DNA of 63,556 bases, taken from assembly GCA_963674955.2 (NCBI GenBank), contig CAXXKR010000005.1:1-63556 (forward strand), in the 5' to 3' direction. This DNA comes from G963674955 sp963674955 (GTDB lineage Bacteria > Desulfobacterota > Desulfovibrionia > Desulfovibrionales > Desulfovibrionaceae). The stretch's first letter is position 1; the number at the start of each line of letters is the position of its first letter. The notes beneath the pieces were generated by a model. It saw only the letters and a list, made by a program, of their open reading frames with translations, made no database searches and was not told the origin of the DNA. Shown piece by piece: positions 25,016 through 34,989 of the stretch. Both the position numbers and the translations under genes were made by a program.

Positions 25016-26530
25016 TCAACCCAGTGCGATGCCGAACCGGCCCAGGATTCCGGCCACCCGGGTCGACAGGTTGGTGGTCACCTTGGCAAGCTGCACGAGG
25101 TTCACCGCCACCAGCACCTCCACCTTGTTGGGCGCGTCCCGCCACAGGGTCAGCACCTCGCGTACAAGATCCTGTTCCAATTGAAAAAAGGTGAACAGCT
25201 TCTGAAGCTCAGCAGCGGTCTTGGGTACGAACAGCAAGCGATCCTCCATCTGGGGATCGTCCCGGAAAAATTTCTTCTGCCGGATCCTGTTCATCCCCTT
25301 GTCCGTCAGGTCGAGCACCAGTTGCCTGGGTACGTGCTTAACCTTCACGGTTCTGAACAGAAGCTTGCCGGCGTCATCCTCGGCCTTGTTGCGGAGGTAT
25401 GCGCAAAAAAAGGTCTCGATGAGCAGCGAGAGCGCAGGAAGCATTTTCCGCCGCTCCAGGTTGCCCACACTCTCCCTGAACGCCTTCAGGTCGCTGGAAC
25501 TCAGTTCCTTGGCGGCCCGCATCAGGTCCTCCCGGAAAATATCCGTGGCTATGGCCGCGCCCATGGTCATGGCCACCAGCTGCTTTTCCATGAACATCTC
25601 GATCTCCACGGGCGAGGGATTCGTCTGTTCCTCTTGTCCCTCGGCGCGCACCGGGGTGTTCAAACGCTTCTGACGCATCGTGCACAGGTTTCCGGCAGTG
25701 GGATCGATGCACACGATCTGGGCGGCAAGAGCCATCAGCTCCGGTGCAATACCTTCCACATATGCTTCGTGTTTCTGCTTGTAGAGTACCTCCTTCACGC
25801 ACCCGAGGGGGGAGCCAGCGTCGACGCCCCCGCCGGCATCCTCGAAGGCTTGCTGAATGCGGGTTCTTTCGACCTCCACCGGAGGAGAGTTATCAGGGTT
25901 GATGATGTCTTCCAGGTGAAACTTGAGAACGACCAGCTTGTCATCCCTGCTGAAGGCGTACTTCTTGTTCTTGATTATCTCGGCAAAGCCGTCGTCGATA
26001 CGGCTGGATACGAAGCGCTCGATCACCGCACGCCAGTAGGTCTCGTTGGGCTCGGTCGTCTTGGTGATTTCCTGCAGCACAGGCACCGCCCCGGCGCCGA
26101 AGGTGCTGACCACCGCCGCGCCGATGTTGTCCTTGGCAAGTCCTATGGCGTAGACCATGCCCTGGACGCACTGAATCAGGACCTTTTCAGCGTTGAGCAG
26201 TTCGGTCCTGATCCGATCGGCCTCGGCCTCGTCCGCCCAGCCGCCCTTGGTGTACAGGTTCAAGCTGATCATGAAATCGTTGAGCCAGTTCCTGACATGC
26301 TCCTGGCTGGGATGATCCTGGGAGCGATGGATCATCAACTTGATCAAGCCGTTCTGCTCGCTTTCCAGAAGCGGAAATTCGTCGATGCGCTCCATGTTGA
26401 GCTGTATGAACGTCAGCAGCACTTCCTGCTCGAAAATTTCCTTGAGCAGCTTGCGTTCCTTGAGCTTGCCGAACTTTTCCGCATAGGACTTGAGTCTGGC
26501 GTCGCTGTTGTCGTCCTTTTGATCCCACAT
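25016..26530 (-). CDS. Large soluble protein of unknown function
   Basis: A 504-residue, mostly helical, acidic protein without signal peptide or membrane segments. I do not recognise a domain; stretches such as LKSYAEKFGKLKERKLLKE and VREVLTLWRDAPNKVEVLV suggest helical bundles or coiled coil. ATG 26530 has GGCGGGA upstream; a GTG at 26599 is possible but adds unconvincing sequence. It lies downstream of a GGDEF-EAL gene on the same strand, 128 bp away and beyond an AT-rich palindrome, so co-transcription is uncertain. Confidence 0.65.
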   Translation of the reverse strand: MWDQKDDNSDARLKSYAEKFGKLKERKLLKEIFEQEVLLTFIQLNMERIDEFPLLESEQNGLIKLMIHRSQDHPSQEHVRNWLNDFMISLNLYTKGGWADEAEADRIRTELLNAEKVLIQCVQGMVYAIGLAKDNIGAAVVSTFGAGAVPVLQEITKTTEPNETYWRAVIERFVSSRIDDGFAEIIKNKKYAFSRDDKLVVLKFHLEDIINPDNSPPVEVERTRIQQAFEDAGGGVDAGSPLGCVKEVLYKQKHEAYVEGIAPELMALAAQIVCIDPTAGNLCTMRQKRLNTPVRAEGQEEQTNPSPVEIEMFMEKQLVAMTMGAAIATDIFREDLMRAAKELSSSDLKAFRESVGNLERRKMLPALSLLIETFFCAYLRNKAEDDAGKLLFRTVKVKHVPRQLVLDLTDKGMNRIRQKKFFRDDPQMEDRLLFVPKTAAELQKLFTFFQLEQDLVREVLTLWRDAPNKVEVLVAVNLVQLAKVTTNLSTRVAGILGRFGIALG

Positions 26531-26633
26531 ATGGTCCCGCCTGTTCCTTACCCTCTGCTGTGTGCCGCCCTGAAAGGACGTGGTGATATCCGGCTCCACA
26601 CGCAGGCGCCGAATGCCATCCTCCCCATTTTCA

Positions 26634-26653
26634 AATTTATATCAATATAAATT
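26634..26653. promoter_or_regulatory. AT-rich palindrome, operator candidate
   Basis: AATTTATAT-CA-ATATAAATT, a perfect inverted repeat between the GGDEF-EAL stop and the next gene. No T-run follows, so an operator is more likely than a terminator. Confidence 0.4.
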
Positions 26654-26658
26654 CACAG

Positions 26659-28773
26659 TTATGGATCAAATCCCCGTACTATGAGATTTCCCGCGTCCGC
26701 CTGAGGCAAAGGCTTAGCAAAATAATAACCCTGAACATACTCGCACTGCAACTGCATAAGCGAAGACAATTGCTGCGAAGTTTCCACCCCTTCGGCCACC
26801 ACACGCTTGCCCAGGGAGTGCGCCAGGGTCACGATGGCGCGGACAATGGTCTCGCCATCATGATTCAACCGCATGGAATGTATGAATGTCTTGTCAATCT
26901 TCAGGATGTCGGCCGGAATCCGGTGCAGATAGGCCAGGGAGGAGTACCCGGTCCCGAAATCGTCGATACTGATGCCCACACCGAAATCCTTGAGCAGAGA
27001 GAGTTTCTCCAGCGCCTCCTCCGGCTTCTTGATGAACATGGTCTCGGTGATCTCCAGTTTCAGGCACTCCGGATTCAATCCGGTTTCCTGCAACGCCCCC
27101 TTCACAACATCAGGCAGGGAGTCGTGCTCCAACTGACGGGGGGAGATGTTCACGCTCACGCTCATATCCCGGTGGGACGGGAAGGCCTGCTGCCAGTTCC
27201 TGACCACCTTGCAGGCCTGCTCGAGCACCCACTGTCCCGCAGGCAGGATGAGGCCGGTCTCCTCGAGGAGATAGATGAAATGGTCCGGGGGTACGATTCC
27301 AATGTTAGGGCGCTCCCACCGCAGCAGAGCCTCGAAGCTGTCGATGCTGCCGCTACTCAGGGAGACTATGGGTTGGAAATACAGAGTGAATTCGCCTTTT
27401 TCCAGGGCCAGGCGCAGGTCGGTCTCCACCCGCAACCTCGCAGTGGCCTGCTGTTGCATCTCCTCCTTGAACACGGCGAAACTCTGCACGGAGTCGGCCT
27501 TTGCCCTGTGCAGAGCGGTGTCGGCGTCGTCAAGCATGGCTTCCGAGCTCTGATAGCGCATGTCGCTGAGCACGATGCCGGAACTCGCCTGGGCGAAGAC
27601 CTCCTTGCCCTGGATATTCAAGGGGGAGCGCAGGCGCATGCCGATGCGGTCAATGACCCGCACCGCGTCCGCCGGCATGGACACGTCGGAGAGCAGCAGA
27701 CCGAATTCGCTCACGCCCAGCCTGGCGCAGATATCCTCGGTACGCAGGGAATCGACCAGTATAGAGGCCACCTTTGTCAGGGCCTCCTCGGCGATCCCAT
27801 GTCCCAGGCTCTGCTTGATCATGCTGAAGCTGTCCATGGAGACCACCACCAGGGCGAAATTGTTGTTGTTCCTGCGCTTGGCGCGGGCAATGGACTTGTC
27901 CAGCAGGTTGAGAAACATGGCGCGGTTGGCCAGGCCGGTTAGGACATCCCGGTACCCCTCCCGCAGCAATCTGGCTTCGAGATTCTTCTGCTCCGAGATA
28001 TCGTGCATGGCGCCATGGACGAGCGCGGTCTGCCCGAGGTGGTCGTGCGCCAGGTTCGCGTTGATCCTGACCCAGACCTTGCCCCCTCCTCGCTGCACCA
28101 CGAGCACTTCGAAGCGCATAGGCTCGGCGTCCATGTCCAGCTCCTTCTGCAGGACGCTGAACTGAGTGGGATCATCGAAAAGCTCTGGCAGGAAATGCCG
28201 GGATTCGCAGAACTTATCAAAGGTGTCGTAGCCGAAAAGCCTGGCTAGGGCATTGTTGCCCAGCAGCAGCTTCCCGTCCGCATCGCACAGGAACAGCGGC
28301 TCGGCAGTGTTCTCGTACAACGTCTTGTAGCCCTGGTTTTCCTCCAGTTGACGGGCGTTTTGCAGCACACGGCCCGTGATGTCCGTGAACACGCACAGGG
28401 CCACTGGCTCATCCGCACCGATGGTTCCCTGCTCCTCCCTGTCCGGGAATTCCTGCAGTGCGACCTCTGGGCGCAGCAACCGGGCGTTGAGGCACATCCA
28501 ACATTCCCGCCCCGTCGCGTGGCTGATGCGCACCTCCTCCATATGGGCCTGCTCTGAACTGTACAGCTTGCCCAGGAACGATGCGAACTTTTCGGGAGCG
28601 TCGAGAAGCTCGCGCCCCACATCGCGGACAGTCGCCTCTAGGGCCGCGGCGTCGGCATATCCAAGGGTGTGGGCAAGGGTCTCATTGGCCCGCAGGATTC
28701 TCCCGGCCATGGTCATCAGGCACATGCCCGTGGGTGCGGACTCGAAAACATCGAAAAGGCCAGGAGTTACCAT
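26659..28773 (-). CDS. PAS-PAS-GGDEF-EAL protein, probable cyclic-di-GMP phosphodiesterase
   Basis: A 704-residue cytoplasmic protein. Two PAS sensors (about 5-135 and 150-265) are followed by a GGDEF domain (275-435) and an EAL domain (450-700). The GGDEF signature is degenerate, RLGVSEFG at 351-358, so cyclase activity is unlikely. The EAL domain keeps EALLRW (481-486), ISIDDFGTGYSSL, KIDKTFI and AEGVET, the metal and catalytic residues of an active phosphodiesterase. ATG 28773 overlaps the upstream stop by seven bases, and the ribosome site is provided by glycine codons of the preceding DUF2207 gene. Confidence 0.92.
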   Translation of the reverse strand: MVTPGLFDVFESAPTGMCLMTMAGRILRANETLAHTLGYADAAALEATVRDVGRELLDAPEKFASFLGKLYSSEQAHMEEVRISHATGRECWMCLNARLLRPEVALQEFPDREEQGTIGADEPVALCVFTDITGRVLQNARQLEENQGYKTLYENTAEPLFLCDADGKLLLGNNALARLFGYDTFDKFCESRHFLPELFDDPTQFSVLQKELDMDAEPMRFEVLVVQRGGGKVWVRINANLAHDHLGQTALVHGAMHDISEQKNLEARLLREGYRDVLTGLANRAMFLNLLDKSIARAKRRNNNNFALVVVSMDSFSMIKQSLGHGIAEEALTKVASILVDSLRTEDICARLGVSEFGLLLSDVSMPADAVRVIDRIGMRLRSPLNIQGKEVFAQASSGIVLSDMRYQSSEAMLDDADTALHRAKADSVQSFAVFKEEMQQQATARLRVETDLRLALEKGEFTLYFQPIVSLSSGSIDSFEALLRWERPNIGIVPPDHFIYLLEETGLILPAGQWVLEQACKVVRNWQQAFPSHRDMSVSVNISPRQLEHDSLPDVVKGALQETGLNPECLKLEITETMFIKKPEEALEKLSLLKDFGVGISIDDFGTGYSSLAYLHRIPADILKIDKTFIHSMRLNHDGETIVRAIVTLAHSLGKRVVAEGVETSQQLSSLMQLQCEYVQGYYFAKPLPQADAGNLIVRGFDP

Positions 28774-30695
28774 CCACCGCCTCCGCCACCGCCTCCGCCG
28801 CCGCCGGAAAAGCCTCCGCCGCCACTGCCCGAGGAGGACCCGGGCGCAGTGGAGCTGGACCCCAGGGCGCTGGAGAAGCCGCTGCCAATGGCGCCGGCAA
28901 ACCCCGAGGCGCCGTAACGATCCCAGGAGCGGCCATGATACCACATGGGATGATAGGGTTGTCCGTCGACACCGGCTTTGGAAAGCACGTCGGAGAACTG
29001 CTCGCTCCAGCTGTTTTCAACGTCCAGGGCCAGGGCATATGGCAGGAACCGTTCGAACAGCTCCGGCGTGCGCTCGGGCGGGTTTAACATTTCCAGGCGC
29101 TCCTTTTCCGACACGGAGAGAAAGAGTTTGAAACCCTCGATTTCATCCATCACACGCCGCCCCGCAAAGGTGGGCGCCTTGAGCAGATGATGGAAGAGCA
29201 CGAGCAGTACCATGAGAGCCAGGAGGCAAAGCATGGTAAGAGGCGATGTGGCGATGGTATACAACACCAGGCCGACCACCTCGCCGATCATGAAAGGCAG
29301 GGCGAACATCGTGGGGCCGAGGGCTTTCAACTTGCTTGGCCCTCTCCAGGCCGCCACCACCCCTCGCAAGAGGAAGATGCAGCCCACGGTCCAGCCACTG
29401 AGCCACAACGTCATGAACAGGGCCATCTCCTTGGCCTCGCCCCTCAGGCTCAGTGCGATGGCCACAAGGGTGAGCAGGGAGAGGACTATGCCCGGTATCA
29501 GGTAGACGGCGTTGGTCTTGAACATTGCGGTCTCATGTTCCAACGCGAGAGCCTTTTTGAGTCCCTTTTGCGCACGACCGATCTCGAAATGGTTCTTCTG
29601 TTTCAGCTCGATGCTGTCATTGCGCGAAAACAACTCCTCGGCCACCTTACGCTCTCCGGAAGAGAGGTTCTTCTTTGCCCGTGACAGTCGGGTCAGGGTG
29701 AAAACCTTCTTCTCCTCGCTTATGGAGATGATCCCCTTCGCGGCCAGGCTTATGATCGTCGCCGCAAAGGCCTTGTTGTCGAACCCCATCTTCACGACAA
29801 AACGCACCGCTGCCGGGGAAAATCCTTTTGGAGGAGCGAACAGGGGAACGATGGTCCAACGCTGCGGATCCCTGCCAACATACATCCAGGCTATGAAAAA
29901 ATAGATAAAGACAATGAGCATGCCGCAAACGGCCACGACAAGGTGCAGGTTGTCACTGAGCAGATACCTGGCCTTTTCCCCGGCGTCCGGCTCGTGCACC
30001 ACGCCCTTGGGCCAGGCCACCGCCACTGTCAGCCCCTGCCTGGGACGCAACGGCTGGGTGGTGGCAAACCATACCTGCCCTTTCTGGTTCACGCCAGAGT
30101 CGTAATACTGTCCGGATTCGCCCACATTGCCGGTATAGCCATGCATCTGCAACATGGGCGCGCCCTCGGGCAACCTGACGACGCACGTGGCCTTGTTGAT
30201 GACAAAGGTCCAGTCATTGCCCGTCACGTTCCAATACAGTTCGTCGTACCCGTCAAAGTATCCGATCTGACGGCTGGTCTTGTAGGAAAAGGTGTAGGTG
30301 TATTCCCCGGGCTGCAGGGACACCGACTTGCTGCCGAAATACACGATGATGTGGTCCGAATCCGTATCCACTTGATAAGGCTCGGGGTTGCCGTCCCTCA
30401 TGACCGAGACGATCTCGTACTCAACGTTGACGGCGTTGCCCAGTTTGTCCTTGTAACGGGTTGGCAGCCAGCGAAATATGCCCCGTTTGATCTGTGCTCC
30501 TTCCGCGCGCACCGTAATGACTTCCTGAATGCCGACCGTGGCGTCCTTGTGGATCTGAATCTGGGAATCGAAGCTGAGAATGCGTTCCTCGGCCAGACAC
30601 CGCCCCACCCCCAGATAGGGAGTGGCCATGAGAAATCCAAGGCACAAGCCGAGGATCAACAGGATCTGACGTCGAAAACGGATGAATCCTACCAT
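28767..30695 (-). CDS. DUF2207 membrane protein with poly-glycine C-terminus
   Basis: A 642-residue protein. An N-terminal signal or anchor helix (about 8-30) precedes an extracytoplasmic DUF2207 domain (about 36-215: QIQIHKDATVGIQEVITV, GIFRWLPTRYKD). Further helices lie near 235-255 and in the region 420-510. The C-terminus is a Ser/Gly tail ending in eleven consecutive Gly and Trp, typical of this family. GGGGAGGAG precedes ATG 30695. DUF2207 proteins often accompany LemA; the function is unsettled, probably envelope-related. The coding overlap with the GGDEF-EAL gene suggests joint expression. Confidence 0.9.
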   Translation of the reverse strand: MVGFIRFRRQILLILGLCLGFLMATPYLGVGRCLAEERILSFDSQIQIHKDATVGIQEVITVRAEGAQIKRGIFRWLPTRYKDKLGNAVNVEYEIVSVMRDGNPEPYQVDTDSDHIIVYFGSKSVSLQPGEYTYTFSYKTSRQIGYFDGYDELYWNVTGNDWTFVINKATCVVRLPEGAPMLQMHGYTGNVGESGQYYDSGVNQKGQVWFATTQPLRPRQGLTVAVAWPKGVVHEPDAGEKARYLLSDNLHLVVAVCGMLIVFIYFFIAWMYVGRDPQRWTIVPLFAPPKGFSPAAVRFVVKMGFDNKAFAATIISLAAKGIISISEEKKVFTLTRLSRAKKNLSSGERKVAEELFSRNDSIELKQKNHFEIGRAQKGLKKALALEHETAMFKTNAVYLIPGIVLSLLTLVAIALSLRGEAKEMALFMTLWLSGWTVGCIFLLRGVVAAWRGPSKLKALGPTMFALPFMIGEVVGLVLYTIATSPLTMLCLLALMVLLVLFHHLLKAPTFAGRRVMDEIEGFKLFLSVSEKERLEMLNPPERTPELFERFLPYALALDVENSWSEQFSDVLSKAGVDGQPYHPMWYHGRSWDRYGASGFAGAIGSGFSSALGSSSTAPGSSSGSGGGGFSGGGGGGGGGGGW

Positions 30696-30965
30696 GGAAC
30701 GCTCCTCCCCGGATAAGTGCCCCGCCTGCCCCGCCGCGAGGCGGAAGGAGACGGAACGATGCTGGCCAGCCGCTGCCCCCGCAACGGTCGGCCGGTTGAA
30801 ACAGCCCCTATCGTCCAGGCGGAATACTGGACGCAAATGTAGTTAAAACATAATACATAACCAAGTCAAAGCGGTCCGCATATTCATCAACGCCGCCATA
30901 TGCGGGCGATCCGTTCCGAGCACCGACCGCATTCCAACCCGAATTCCCCGGAGGACCGCACTATT

Positions 30966-31403
30966 ATGAGCACCCCGGATCTCGACGTCATGCGCGAGCT
31001 GATAGAAAGCGGCATACCCTTCAACAAGTTCCTTGGCATGCGCATGCTCTCCCTGGAGAAGGGGCATGCTTCGCTGCTTCTACCCTTTCGCGAGGAGTTC
31101 ATCGGCGATGTCAGACGCCCGGCCCTGCATGGAGGGCTGATCTCCACCCTGGTGGACACCTGCTCGGGGTTCGCCGCCTGGACCTGCTGCGCCCCCCAGG
31201 ACAAAATCGCCACCGTGGACATGCGCGTGGACTACATGCTCCCGGGACCGGCCGAGGACATCCTGGCACAAGCCGATGTCGAACGCCTGGGCAACAGGGT
31301 GGCCGTGGTGTCCTGCCAGGTGTTGCCGGCCCAGGGGGAGCGGAACACCATCGCTGTGGGGCGCGCCGTGTACAATATCCGAAGAATGACGGACAACGGC
31401 TGA
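30966..31403 (+). CDS. PaaI-family hotdog thioesterase
   Basis: A 145-residue protein of the hotdog fold. PALHGGLISTLVDTCSGFAAW is the conserved HGG helix of the PaaI/YdiI thioesterases, and KIATVDMRVDYMLPGPAEDI gives the following strands. These enzymes hydrolyse aryl- or acyl-CoA; the substrate is not evident. ATG 30966 has GGAGG about ten bases upstream. It stands alone, divergent from the DUF2207 gene. Confidence 0.9.
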   Translation: MSTPDLDVMRELIESGIPFNKFLGMRMLSLEKGHASLLLPFREEFIGDVRRPALHGGLISTLVDTCSGFAAWTCCAPQDKIATVDMRVDYMLPGPAEDILAQADVERLGNRVAVVSCQVLPAQGERNTIAVGRAVYNIRRMTDNG

Positions 31404-31818
31404 ACATTTTTACATTATTTTTTCCGTCCCGATATTGTTTCCCGGGATAAATACTTTTATGAAGGCCGCAGCCGTGAGAGGCGGTTTACTGATGATCCTG
31501 GGAACGGCGTGGATATCAGAACCTAACCATGTGAATTTTTATTAATGTCGCACCCAAACGAACCAGACATTCCAAAATGCCTCACCCGTTGCCTGTTTTA
31601 CAGGACACTTGATGCCTGCCATGCACAGGTGCTATGAGCCATACAGAAAATTGTATGATGTCATTCCGGCCAGACCAAAGCGTCAGCAAACTCCTCAAAA
31701 AGCGAGGCGCACGCAACTACAAGCAGACTTGTTCCTCATTTGAAACGAGTTATCCACTGTACACGCTCATGGAGGCGACCCACAGCCGCGCGGAAAGGTA
31801 ATCGACACCGGGGTCAAC
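31404..31818. other. 415-bp region upstream of the SEFIR gene
   Basis: AT-richer than its surroundings, with no gene, no clear sigma-70 or sigma-54 promoter and no strong hairpin. The first bases after the thioesterase stop are T-rich and may include its terminator. Confidence 0.35.
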
Positions 31819-34800
31819 ATGACCAAAGAACCTCACGACAAGAACAAGGCGCCACGGATTTTCATCAGTTACAGCCACGATGATCCCGAACATTGCAGGC
31901 GCATCTTCGAACTCTGCGAGCAACTGCGCAAGAAGGGTCTGGACTGCCGTATCGACCAGCATGAGGTCTTTCCCTCCCAGGGCTGGGACGCCTGGACCAG
32001 GGATCGTATCCGTTACGCGGACTGCATTCTCGTCGCCTGCACGGGCAATTATTTGAAGCTTTTCTCCGGCCTCCGGGATTCCGAATCATGGCACGGTGCG
32101 ATCCTCTCACCCGCGGATGTGGAACGCGACATTTCCCGCTTCGTTCCCGTGCTTCCCCAAAGGGAACTGAACGTCATTCCCGAACCTCTGCAGTCCAGGA
32201 GCCACTTCCATATTTCAGACAACCAGGGGCGGGAGCTGCTTGTCCGCTACCTGACCGAAAAATGCGGACTCGACACAAGCCGGGGAACGATGTCACTACC
32301 CCCTCTCCCTCCACGGCAGGACTTTTCCACCCCCCTTCCCCTGAAGAAGCCCATATTCCTCCCCAGGCTGCTCTCCCCCATGTTCACGGGCAGGGAGAAA
32401 CAGCTGAAGTCGCTCCTTGCGGCGAACAAGGGACGTTTATCCATCCTCCGCAGTGCACCGGGCATAGGGGCCTCGCAGCTGATTCTCAAGTACATCGAGG
32501 AGCATCAGGACGATCACACCGCCCTGCTCTGGTTCGAGCACGGAACCACCCCTCTGCTGAGAAGACAGTTGGACAACTGCCTGCAAACCCTTGAGGCGGC
32601 TCCAAAGGACAGGGAGGCAGCATCCATGGCGGGGCAAATGAACCGCTGGCTGCGTGAGCACTCCCAGTGGTTGCTGGTGCTGGACTCCTGGCCCGACGAC
32701 TCCCTCCTGACCCGTGTCCTGCTGGAAGGGGAGCTGGAAGGCACAGTGCTGTGGATACGGCCCCCCGGGTTTGAGGAAGACTCCTCGACGCATGTCCTTG
32801 TTCTCGCCCCACCGACGGAAAGGGAGATCCTCGCGTTCTTCCGCCGCCGTACGGGGCGCCGGTCCATGAAAAAAGAGGAGCGGGAGGCCTGCCTGGAACT
32901 GGTCGACCTCTTTCCCAAGTCGTTTATCAACCTGAACCTCGCGGCTTCCTGGGTCGCGGAGCAGCGCAACAGCCGCGCGAGCAGCTTCCAAAGCCTCCTG
33001 CAGCGCCTGAAGGCCCGCATGAAGGACTCCCCGGAGAGCGAAGCCACGGGATTTCACGAACTGCTCAACCTCTGCCTGGAGCGCGCCGCCGCCTTGGATC
33101 ACCTTCTCCGCCCCCTGCTCACATTGGCCGTGGCCCTGGACGATCCACGCATGTGCGGCTCCCTGCCCATGCGGGCTCTTGACGCCCGCGAGGACACCCT
33201 GCGCCTGGCCCGGAACAGTGGCTTTCTGGTGCACACGCCCGATGCCCACGAGTTGGTCGTGCACCCCGCCCTGCTCCCCGAATTTCGTAGCATTTTCACA
33301 ACAGAGCAGCGTACCGCCGCCCTGGAACATTTCAAGCCGTTTCTCTACATCGCGCCCAACACCCTGGAGGTGCTTGACGAATACGCCCTGGAGATGCTCT
33401 CCGATTCCTGCCGGAGACACGGGCTCATCCTGCCTTATTCCGAAAGAAGCTCCGTGCCCCCGCCCTTTCTCCCGGCCGTGGAATGCGCGGCCAAGACTGA
33501 ACAGGAAGAGCGGAGTCAGGATACCGTTCCACCGGCAAGAGCACCTGCCCCCCTTGCCACCGAACCCCGGGTGCGGGTATCACCGCCCCCTGCCGTTCAC
33601 ATCGAGGAGCGGGATCACCAGGACAAGGAGGAGGCTGAACTGAACCCTGAAGCCAATGAAAACAAGAGTGCGGCGCAGATTTCCTTTACGCGGCACTCTC
33701 CCTTGATGTTGCAGCACCTGTCCAGGGCGTTCACCCTGCTGGCCGAAGCGCGGGAAACACGGGGCAAGGATATCGCCGTGAAGTCCACTGAAGGACCTGT
33801 TGTCGAGCCGATTGTCGAGCCTGCGGTCGAACCTGCGCCCGTGTCCGGCACCGAGGCCGCTGCCGCGCACAAGCGCCGGAAACCGCAACCCGCCAAGGTA
33901 CTGGACATCGGCTCTGTGGGACATCCGGATGCTGACAAGGATACGTCTCTGAAACAAATGTACAAGAGCCTGGGGCAGGCCCATGCCCTGAAAGACGAAT
34001 GCAAGGAAGGGGGCGGGCACGTTGGTCTGCTCGCCGCCCTCATCGCATTCATCCTCGGTATCCTCGGCCTCGACAAGAATTCCGGGGATTCCCACACAAA
34101 AGAGTCGGCTGCAGCGGATGCCACAGCCACAGAGCCTCGGGCCGAAGCGGTGAGTCCCCCTACCGAATCAAGAAATGCCGATTTCTCAATCAGCGTTACG
34201 AAAGCGGCCGAAGGCTCGGACAACGGGAAAGACGCGGCTCCGGAGGCCGTGAAGCGCGAACGACCCCCATCGGTGCGTGCGCCCGGTGAGGAGCCGGATC
34301 TCCCTGGCACGGCGGCGGAGTGCGAGAAACGGGCCGAGGAGTGCCGCCTGCAGGGAGACGGCGAGGCAGCCGAACGATTCCTGGCCCGGGCCCTGCAACT
34401 GCTCGAGAAGCTTCATGGCCCTGTGCACCGTGACGTTGCCCGGGCCTGCAACTCCCTGGGCGAGCTGTACAAGCAGATGGGCATGCTGGACAGGGCCGAA
34501 ATCATGCACGAACGCGGCCTGAGCATCCGGGAGACCATCTGGGAAGGGGAGCACAAGGAGGTGGCCCAGAGCTGCACCAATCTCGGATCAGTGTTTCGCC
34601 AGTTGGGACGCCTGCGAGAGGCCGAGGCCCTGTACCTGCGCGCTCTGGCCATCGACGAGGCTCTGCTCGGGTCTGACGACGCGGACACCGCCACGGATTG
34701 CAACAACCTGGCGGTGCTGTACTTCGGCATGGAGCGCTATGCCGAGGCCCTGCGCAGCATCAGACGCGCCATCTCCATCCGCGAGAAGGCGCTGGGAGAC

Positions 34801-34956
34801 GCGCACCCCTACCTGGCCCAGGCCTTTGAAAACTGCGGCGCCATCCTGCGCAAGCTGGGCCGCTACCGCGAGGCCGACGAAATGATGTCAAAAGGTGGTG
34901 AGGTCCGCTCCCGCCATCAGTCCCGCATGACGGAGCGCAAGGCGAACCAGGCGTGA
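31819..34956 (+). CDS. SEFIR - degenerate STAND-like NTPase - TM - TPR protein
   Basis: A 1045-residue multidomain protein. Residues 12-145 form a SEFIR domain, a TIR relative: RIFISYSHDD, then DQHEVFPSQGWDAWTRDRI and YADCILVACT. From FTGRE (about 189) an NLR-like NTPase module follows; the P-loop is degenerate (SAPGIGASQL, no GK[ST]) while WLLVLDSW resembles Walker B. A Pro/Glu/Ala-rich linker (about 545-700) leads to one membrane helix (HVGLLAALIAFILGILGL, about 731-748), a second linker and four kinesin-light-chain-type TPRs (about 830-1030). SEFIR and TIR effectors with sensor repeats occur in bacterial immunity and signalling. Its membrane anchor and lost P-loop are unusual. Confidence 0.82.
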   Translation: MTKEPHDKNKAPRIFISYSHDDPEHCRRIFELCEQLRKKGLDCRIDQHEVFPSQGWDAWTRDRIRYADCILVACTGNYLKLFSGLRDSESWHGAILSPADVERDISRFVPVLPQRELNVIPEPLQSRSHFHISDNQGRELLVRYLTEKCGLDTSRGTMSLPPLPPRQDFSTPLPLKKPIFLPRLLSPMFTGREKQLKSLLAANKGRLSILRSAPGIGASQLILKYIEEHQDDHTALLWFEHGTTPLLRRQLDNCLQTLEAAPKDREAASMAGQMNRWLREHSQWLLVLDSWPDDSLLTRVLLEGELEGTVLWIRPPGFEEDSSTHVLVLAPPTEREILAFFRRRTGRRSMKKEEREACLELVDLFPKSFINLNLAASWVAEQRNSRASSFQSLLQRLKARMKDSPESEATGFHELLNLCLERAAALDHLLRPLLTLAVALDDPRMCGSLPMRALDAREDTLRLARNSGFLVHTPDAHELVVHPALLPEFRSIFTTEQRTAALEHFKPFLYIAPNTLEVLDEYALEMLSDSCRRHGLILPYSERSSVPPPFLPAVECAAKTEQEERSQDTVPPARAPAPLATEPRVRVSPPPAVHIEERDHQDKEEAELNPEANENKSAAQISFTRHSPLMLQHLSRAFTLLAEARETRGKDIAVKSTEGPVVEPIVEPAVEPAPVSGTEAAAAHKRRKPQPAKVLDIGSVGHPDADKDTSLKQMYKSLGQAHALKDECKEGGGHVGLLAALIAFILGILGLDKNSGDSHTKESAAADATATEPRAEAVSPPTESRNADFSISVTKAAEGSDNGKDAAPEAVKRERPPSVRAPGEEPDLPGTAAECEKRAEECRLQGDGEAAERFLARALQLLEKLHGPVHRDVARACNSLGELYKQMGMLDRAEIMHERGLSIRETIWEGEHKEVAQSCTNLGSVFRQLGRLREAEALYLRALAIDEALLGSDDADTATDCNNLAVLYFGMERYAEALRSIRRAISIREKALGDAHPYLAQAFENCGAILRKLGRYREADEMMSKGGEVRSRHQSRMTERKANQA

Positions 34957-34989
34957 TCCCGGGAATCTCCCTGAAACCATATTCCACCG

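Noticed and set aside
25181..26650. 489-codon plus-strand frame
   Set aside because: Mirror frame of the hypothetical gene at 25016-26530. The minus-strand gene has the better codon use, a start signal and matching neighbours.
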